From assembly GCA_033439295.1 (NCBI GenBank), contig JAVTLE010000005.1, positions 1,104,501 through 1,168,500 on the forward strand: a stretch of 64,000 nucleotides of DNA, written 5' to 3'. The notes beneath the pieces are model-generated. The model was not told the origin of the DNA and made no database searches. It was given only the letters and a program-made list of their open reading frames with translations. Position numbers and translations under genes: made by a program. Positions 57,097-64,000 of this stretch are shown here, piece after piece; positions within the stretch are counted from its first letter, which is position 1, and each line of letters opens with the position of its first letter. The DNA is from Deuterostichococcus epilithicus (Eukaryota > Chlorophyta > Trebouxiophyceae > Prasiolales > Stichococcaceae).

Positions 57097-59412
57097 ATGT
57101 CAGCACGGAGACCTGGCAGGCCGACGGCGATGCACAGCGAGCAGCCAGCCTCTTCTGCGTTCAGTCCGGTTGGGGCGCCTCAGCTCAATCAAGTCAGCAA
57201 CTTGCCAGAGATAAACCTGTTCAGCCAGCTTGCCCCGTTCTACCAGCAGGGTCAACAGGGCGTCACGGCGCAGCAGCTGCAGCTGTGGCAGCTGCAGCAG
57301 CTCCAAACGGTGTGTGAGAATCCGCTGGCCACGTGCTCTGCCTGACTTCGAAACCTGTCGTGACCCACGCCTTCGAGGCCGCCTCATCGCCTCGGCTGCG
57401 GCTCGCCGTCTCCGAGTCCGCGGGCGACTCACCAGGATGCACGTGCTTCGTGCAGATGAGCCAGCAGGCGGCGCAGCCGGCCGCGACGACGAAGAGCGAC
57501 TCCAAATCCAGCAGTGCGTATGCGTCGCGCCACCAGGCAGCGGAGCAGCGCCGGCGAAACCGCATCAATGAGCGGTGAGCGTCTGCTCTTCGAGCCGGGG
57601 TAGCGGCAGTCCGAGTGGGAACATCAATCGCTGTCCCGTGTTCGAGCCGTGTACCACAACGGCTCAGCTTCTGGGTCAGCCGCACCCAAAGAGGCCACTT
57701 TCTGGCATGGGGCGAGACGGGCTCGCTACTGCTGCAATCTGCGGCGTCGGCTGCGGCTGTCCAGATCTCGAACCGTCAGTTGCACCTGCGGCCGGGTCGG
57801 TCAGTGCCGTCTGGCGCAGCCTTTCGTGCCGTGACGCAAGTGGCCTGACCGTCTCCGTCGTGGCTAACGGGATTGCGCGGCAATCTTCGGGCTCGTTTTC
57901 AGAGCAAAGCGTTGGTCCACGGCAGCGGCGCCCTATCCAACCGACGTAGCGCCGCTGTCGGCCGCACGTGGAGCCCACTTGAACATGACTAGTCAGCGGC
58001 GCCGGACCAGGCCATTCTCCTTGCGCCCAGTTTTAGCTGCTGTCCTGAACCCCGCTTCACACCTTCGCCTCACCCTTATTTTCTGGTGCCATCCTGGCTC
58101 GCTGGTCACAGTTGCGAAAGGACAGTGCCGTCCGGGCGTGCTGTCCGCGACGACCCAGCTAGCACGGCCAACTTGGTCCTCAGGCCACCGGCTTGTTTGT
58201 GCCCTTTCGGTTTTGCCCGTTCTGGCAGCGGCGTTGGACCGTCAAAGCCTTAGCTCCTCCGAATCGGGCAGAGCAGGCAACAGCCCCTGGGGCTCACGCC
58301 GTGTACTCTTGGTCATCCTGGGCCTATGCATACATGTGGCGTGCTCGGCGTGCATCTCATTCATCTGCCCGTTCGATAAGCCTGATTGCAGGCGACCTGC
58401 AGGGCCCCTCAGGCATCCTGGACCGAAAATGAGCCGCGTGATGCACCCCTGCAGGCTGGACAAGCTGAGGACGCTGGTGCCGCACGCGGAGCGCGCCAAC
58501 ACAGCCAGCTTCTTGGAGGAGGTCATTCACTACATCGAGGAGCTGCAGGCGCTGCTGAAGTGTGGCCCCAACCATGCGACTGGCGCGCCCGCGACGCACC
58601 CCTCCTCCGCTGCCCTGGCGGCCGCCGTGCAGCAGCAACAGCAGCGCCAGCCGCAGGTAGTTGTGCTTGAATGCTTCAATGCGGATCCGCTGTTGGGCCG
58701 ATGCAGGCGTGCTGTTACTTCTTGACATTGAAGTTGCGTGCTCCTGCTCCTTTCACACATTGGCCAGCAGCCCAAAGAGGCCTCTGAACTTCCCGCAGGC
58801 ACCGCTGGACCTGTCAGGCTTGCAAGGCGGCCGCGAAGGGCAGCACCACCCGCTGGGCAGCGTGCAGCCGCCGCCGCTGCCGCAGCAGCAGCTGCCCTCC
58901 TCGGCCCCGGGCATGTTCGGCGGCGCAGGCCCCTACGGCGTCGCGACTGCCAACGGCACCTTCGAGGTGCTGCAGCAGCACCACCCAATGGCGGGCCTGC
59001 ACGCCAGCATGGGCCAGTCGCTCGCCGGTCTGCACCCGCTGCCGCAGCTGCAGCCGCAGCAGGTGAGATGCTGTTCAGTTCTCATGTTGCCATGTTGGTT
59101 TGTAGCTAACGGTCCTGGATGTGGTCAGTAGCTCGGCTTTCTGCTTGACAGACGCTGTGAACGTCGAGTTCATGCTGAAATACTGTGCTGCCCTTCCTTC
59201 CGCCACAGATGCGCCAGCCGCCGCCCTCTGGCTCCTTCAGCGCGGAGGTCGCCAATGCGGGTGAGGCGCCGGCGCCACTTGTCAAGGCTGGCAACGATCC
59301 GGGCACATCGCTCACGGCCACGGGCGTGTCGCCGCCATCTGGTTCCAGCGAGGACAACAGCGAGGGGCGGCCACTGAAGAAGCGCCAGCGCAGCGGCCAG
59401 GCCGCGGCTTGA
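57097..59412 (+). CDS. bHLH transcription factor, BIM-like
   Basis: Nuclear DNA-binding protein. Five phase-consistent exons: 57097-57309, 57456-57574, 58455-58656, 58799-59062, 59209-59412; 333 aa. The basic region SRHQAAEQRRRNRINER (about residues 95-111) has the His-Glu-Arg set expected for E-box/G-box binding, followed by LDKLRTLVPHAERANTAS and FLEEVIHYIEELQ, resembling plant BIM (BES1-interacting) bHLH domains. N-terminus holds a Gln/Leu-rich stretch (QQLQLWQLQQLQ); C-terminus is Gln/Pro/Gly-rich and ends with a basic patch LKKRQRSGQ that may be a nuclear signal. Intron 2 splits the loop-helix border and is long (880 nt). Start uncertain: the frame is open further upstream (ATG at 56936). 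Confidence 0.85.
57575..58454 (+). other. Long intron 2 of the bHLH gene
   Basis: About 880 nt between the basic region and helix 1. No inner gene, repeat or transposon end found. Confidence 0.6.
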
Positions 59413-60414
59413 ACATGAGTCGACTCGCTCGGGAAGACACAATGGCCTGCACAAGGCGTGTGCCGCCGGCGCTGACGCGCGACAGCCGACGCATTTGAGG
59501 CCACGCGGAGGCCCCAGATCGCAGCCCAGGCCTGGCAGGCGTTTGGTGTGGGCAGCTGAGCTGCAGCTGGTGCGGTGAGCAGCCGCTCACCGCACCGCTC
59601 ATCCCACCAAAATCTTGTTCAAGTTCAGTAGTGGCACCTGCCGCAAAAGCAACTCAGTGCTGCCAGTGCTGCTGTAGACGACATGAGACTGCGCTCAGAC
59701 GAAGAGAGGTGGGGGAGGGNNAAAAGGGGGGGGGGCAANTTGTGCTCTGTTGCAGTCTGATGGGCAGTTGCACGCATGCCTTGGGGACAGGGTGGGTGGG
59801 GTAGCTGTTTGGAACACGCATATGCTTGCGAACCCAATTGACTGTGATGAGGCGGTAGTGGCTAATCCGGCTGCCACATGCGGCACGCCCTTGCAAGGCC
59901 GTGTAGATAGTATGGTTTTGCTTTTTCTGGATTGCTCTTTTCACGACGAGCAACCTCACATTTTGACACCGCTTCACCATTAACAGTCTCCGCTGCCTGT
60001 CTCGCCCTGTGCACCGCAGCTGCTGACCCGCAGCCTCGACACACGGACCCTCTTGCAGAAGGCTTCCTCCCCACCTGTAGATCGGTTCAGCCAGCTTTCC
60101 CGGAGGTAGGCCTGTTGGGCTGTTGCCCATCTGGTGCCCGACTGTAATGCGATGGAGTGCTCTGCAAGAAGCGACGAACACCAGCGTAAACCCTGCTCCT
60201 GGCAAATGGCCTGCTTCGAGACTTCGACAGTGCAACTGCATGCCTTACACCTTGCAGTGGAGTCATTTAGCCCGCCTCCACAGCAAGTCGGCGATGTGCG
60301 CGCGTCTCATCCAGTCGAGATAGCCCTGCAGGGAACCACAAGTTGGCGGGGCCATCACACCTGCAGTCGAAATACGCTTTGACATAGCAGAGAGAAACCA
60401 GGGCAATAGCAGCT
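59413..60414. other. Spacer between bHLH gene and RPN2
   Basis: About 1 kb, containing unresolved bases at 59720-59721 and 59739 within a G/A-rich low-complexity run (59700-59740). No gene supported. Some short open frames on both strands lack similarity and start codon context. Confidence 0.5.
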
Positions 60415-63400
60415 ATGGAGCTGTCGAGTGCAGAGGGTTACATTGCCATGCTGCAAGAGCCGGATGCGGGTCTGCGGCTGCACGGCCTGAGAACACTGAA
60501 CGCGATTGTGCACCAGTTCTGGTTCCAGATAGCCGGCTCGCTGGCGTCAATTGAGGCGCACTTTGAGGACGAGTCCTTCGGACACCAGGACCTGGCGGCT
60601 CTTGTCGCCTCAAAAGTAAGCGGCCGATGTGGACAAGTAGGAGAGCTCATCAACGTTGACACTATGCAGCAGAGCTGATTGGATGTCGCTGCCCTGGCAG
60701 GTATTCTTCAACCTGGGCGAGCTGGACGACGCGCTCAACTACGCGCTGCATGCCGGGGCGCTGTTCGACGTCAGCGAGAAGTCTGAATATGTGCAGACCA
60801 TTCTGGGTGCGGCACAGCCCTTCGCAAAGACAGCAGGCTCACGCAGTTGTCTGCAAACTGTGCAAACGCGCTTCAATTACTACATGTCGCAATACCTTGG
60901 TCAGTGAGCCACTGTGATGATGCAGCCCGGTGTATCGACCAGTACATCGAGCGGCGGGTGGCGGCGGCAGAGGGCAGCGCGGATGCGGCACCCATCGACC
61001 AGCGCCTGACTGACATCGTGGAGCGCATGTTTGAAAGGTTCCTCCAAAAGCTGCCGTTTTACCGAAAGCTCTGGGTCGGCATACCCTGCTGCTTGACAGC
61101 CGTTGCCTCTGCCTGCACTGTACATGCCAGCAACTTGCCGCCATCGCCCCTGGCTCGTCCTTTCGCACGCTGCTGCAATCGCGGCACCACCTCTGACGAC
61201 CCTCCACACTTCCACGCGAGAAGCAGGGTTGCTGATTCCACTAATCGCCTCCAATCATTCTGACTCCTTATCAGGTGCTTCACGGACGGGCAGTTCGAGC
61301 AGGCGATTGGCATCGCGCTGGAGGCTCGGCGGCTGGACAAGCTGGAGGAGGCCGTCGCCCGCACGCCGGACGCGGCAGCCACCCTGGACTACGCGCTGCT
61401 CGTCTGCCAGCGCATGGTCGTCAATCGCGACTTCCGGCAGCAGGTGGGCGGAACCAGCCTTGTCCAGCGGGCGCATGGCTAGCATGAACGTGTGCGCCAC
61501 TGACGTGCTGACAGCAACGCCGTTGCTTTTGCTGCTCATGAACGCACCACTGCGATGCACGAATGTTCCTGACACGAGGCGGCATCTCGTATGCGGGGAG
61601 TACTGCTTGACAAGATCTGCTGCAGTTGCTGAGAGGGAGTGGGCATGTCGCATGTAACGCCTCCGTTGCGCTGCTCGACCGCAGGTGCTGCTGCTGCTGG
61701 TGAAGCTGTACGAGGCATCGGCGCGGCCCAGCTGGGTGAACATCAGCCAGTGCCTCGTATTCCTGGACCAGCCGGGCGAGGTGGCCAGCATACTGCACCG
61801 CCTGCTGCGCGGTTCCGAGGTGCGCAGGGTCCCAAAGCTTGAGCTCCCAAAGCCTGCCCCTGGCAGGCACCAGTCAGCCCGACCAGCTCGGATCGCTGCG
61901 CATGCCGAGTTGCAACCAGGTTTCAGGCCTCAGCAGTCAGTCTGTTTGGCACTCTGAATGACATTGAGCCAGTGTGGCTCCCGCAGTCCCCAGCCGCACC
62001 TGATGGGCTCTTGACGATGCCCACTAGAGTCGTGTCGTGTGCAAGGCAGTGTCTCACTTACTTGATGCGCTGGCGTCACACGCTGTAGGACGATGTGCTG
62101 CTGGCGCACCAGATCGGTTTCGACCTGTTCGAGAACGAGATGCAGTCGTTCAGCAAGCAGGTGCGCTTGCTTGTGTGGTTTGATGGCTTGCGCCCCCCGC
62201 CCCTCGCTCCATGTGCGATACAGCATGCTAACGTGCACATCGCAACTGCTTACGTGCACGGCGAGCAGCGGGGCAGCAGTGGGTGCTCATGTCGTAGCCT
62301 CACCACACAGGTCAGCACACACCTGTCGAAGCTGGCGCCAAAGGAGCCCGCCGCGCCGCCCGCGCCTGCCGCAGCGGACGCTGCGCAGCCCGGTGCGGAC
62401 GCCGCGGCGCCCACCGCCGATGGCGCTGCCGCTGCCGCGGACGGCGCTGACGGCGCAGGCGACATGGACGCCTCAGAGGAGTCGGCGCCGCTGCTGGGCG
62501 GCGAGCAGGAGGCGCAGCTGGAGGTGCCGCAGCAGCCACCGCAGCAGCCGGCAGTGCCGCCGCCGGAGCCGCTGAGCCCCGAGGACGAGCGGTACCTGGG
62601 GCACTACCGGCGGCTGGCGGGCATCATCTCGGGGGAGCTGCCCATCTCGCTGCACCTGGACTTCATGTTCAGCGCCAACCACGCGGACCTGCAGATTCTC
62701 AAGAACATGAAGGCGGCGGTGGAGGTGCGGGATGCTTTAGCTTGCATGACCGCAGGGCACAGTCCTGGTGCACGGTCGCACTCGTGTGTGTGGCGTGCCC
62801 ACAGTCGCGGTTTTGGAAGCCCGTTTGCCGCTTGGGCAATGACGTCCACTGCTCCTGCCTACACCCGCTGCACTGTCGGCCTCCAGCAAGCAATGCCGCT
62901 GCGTCAAAGCCTGCCGAGTCCGCTGACCTCCTCGCTGTCGCGGCGCCCCGCAGAACCGCAACTCCGTGTGCCACTCCGCGATCATCTTTGCCAACGCGCT
63001 GATGCACAAGGGCACTACCGTGGACGCCTTCCTACGCGAGAACCTGGAGTGGCTGTCCCGCGCCACCAATTGGGCCAAGTTCTCCGCCACCGCCGGCCTC
63101 GGCGTCATCCACAGCGGTCACCTGTCCCAGGTGCTTTTCATGCCCGCCGCTCATGCAGCTGGCGTCTTGCATTTGCTCTGCTGCATGTGTTGGATTTCGA
63201 TACACGCCGCTGCACCCCTCTCCCCTTGCAGCCACCGAGTCGCGGGACGCCGTTGGTCATGCATTGTCTGGCGGCTCCCTGTGTGGCGGCCACCATCTGC
63301 ATGGGCGTCCCACCTCTCTAGCTGCTGCATGCCCGTAAAACCAGCACTTCACCACGCAGCAGCTGATTCCCGTGTGCACCCAGGGGCGGGCGCTGATGGG

Positions 63401-63872
63401 GCCGTACCTGCCTCGCGACGGCGCCAGTAGCAGCCCCTACTCGGAGGGCGGCGCCCTCTACTCCCTGGGCCTCATCCATGCCAACCACGGCACCGACATC
63501 CGGTGCGCCTCACTGCAGAGAGCTCTCCGGCCCGTGCCGATGGCCTCGTCAACGCTCATCTCAGCACCGCAGCCTGTCGGCAGCCAGGCATGCCGGCTCG
63601 TCTTCTCTGCTGTGTGGGATCCTTCCGCACCCAACAGACGAAGATTTGAATTCGCATTTTATGAAGCTCAACCATCAACCTGCTCTTGTCAAAACCCCTC
63701 GTTCCCCACCTGCAGCGACTTCCTGCTGGAGTCGCTGCGGGCGACGAGCAATGAGGTGACGCAGCACGGCGCGGCGCTGGGCCTGGGCATTGCGGGGCTG
63801 GGTTCCCAGGACGAGGAGATTTTCGAAGACCTCAAAAACGTGCTGTATACCGACTCCGCCGTCGCCGGCGAG
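60415..63872 (+). CDS. RPN2: 26S proteasome regulatory subunit RPN2 (PSMD1), 5' part
   Basis: Largest scaffold subunit of the 19S regulatory particle base; holds RPN13 and the lid. Ten exons in the window: 60415-60615, 60701-60806, 60926-61037, 61275-61443, 61685-61819, 62089-62160, 62311-62724, 62954-63130, 63384-63502, 63716-63872, all in phase (about 553 codons). Motifs: [132 protein letters not shown] and [17 protein letters not shown], which lead into the PC-repeat ring. An Ala/Pro/acidic insertion of about 90 residues follows [10 protein letters not shown]. The C-terminal PC repeats and RPN13-binding tail lie beyond the right edge; the gene is cut only by the window, not broken. Confidence 0.94.
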
Positions 63873-64000
63873 GTGAAAGGCCGTGTGGCCCTGTCGTTTT
63901 CGTCTCCTCATCACTTGCTGTTTGCCGATGCCGCTTTGGCTGGCACGCTGGGCTCCAGCGATTCATTCGAAATCCCGCCCTGCTGTGCTTGTGTGTCCAC

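Noticed and set aside
59640-59900. Low-complexity G/A run with n bases as a mobile element
   Set aside because: No terminal repeats, target duplication or coding capacity; looks like a sequencing-difficult homopolymer region.

Overview
This 64 kb window is nuclear DNA of a GC-rich, intron-dense green alga (Chlorophyta; a trebouxiophyte such as a Coccomyxa- or Chlorella-like alga fits, but genus cannot be fixed from sequence alone). Reasons: nearly every gene is split by many short GT-AG introns, often with GTGCGx/GTGAGx donors; proteins carry Ala/Pro/Gly/Ser-rich insertions; and the content is plant-lineage (plastid fatty-acid exporter FAX, three-repeat MYB3R, PP2-A10-like protein, BIM-type bHLH, plant TPR3-like protein) mixed with pan-eukaryotic housekeeping genes. 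I see no operon, CRISPR array, viral element, rRNA, tRNA or intact transposon. The gene models below were built by hand by joining exons whose reading phases agree across GT-AG (occasionally GC-AG) boundaries and whose products match known families.

Layout. 0.3-6.4 kb: FAX-like fatty-acid exporter (-) head-to-head with the LCB2 subunit of serine palmitoyltransferase (+). 6.7-13.4 kb: YIF1 ER-Golgi membrane protein (-) head-to-head with a Leishmania-type UDP-glucose pyrophosphorylase (+). 14-22.9 kb: MYB3R cell-cycle transcription factor (-) head-to-head with a TPR co-chaperone-like protein (+). 23.4-30.8 kb: PP2-A10-like membrane protein (-) head-to-head with the ribosome-rescue GTPase HBS1 (+). 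31.1-35.5 kb: EamA/DMT transporter (-) and tRNA m7G46 methyltransferase (+). 36.1-39.8 kb: two SMP-30/gluconolactonase paralogues head-to-head. 40.6-51.6 kb: importin-11 (21 exons) followed by a nocturnin-like phosphatase, both +. 51.9-56.7 kb: secreted, membrane-anchored GH5 glycosidase (-). 57.1-59.4 kb: BIM-like bHLH factor (+). 60.4 kb to the right edge: proteasome subunit RPN2 (+), cut by the window end.

The genes do not form one pathway. Most are arranged as alternating divergent and convergent pairs, so several short spacers (about 330-900 bp) probably serve as two-way promoters. The main unexpected signal lies in the introns: at least six places in three genes (UGP, an SMP-30 gene, importin-11) hold diverged or fresh copies of the adjoining exon or intron edge, often including the splice site itself, which suggests that local tandem duplication of exon borders is an active process in this genome. 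There are also four well-supported GC-AG introns (a fifth is tentative) and two microexons of 13 and 16 nt, one of which carries a catalytic residue.
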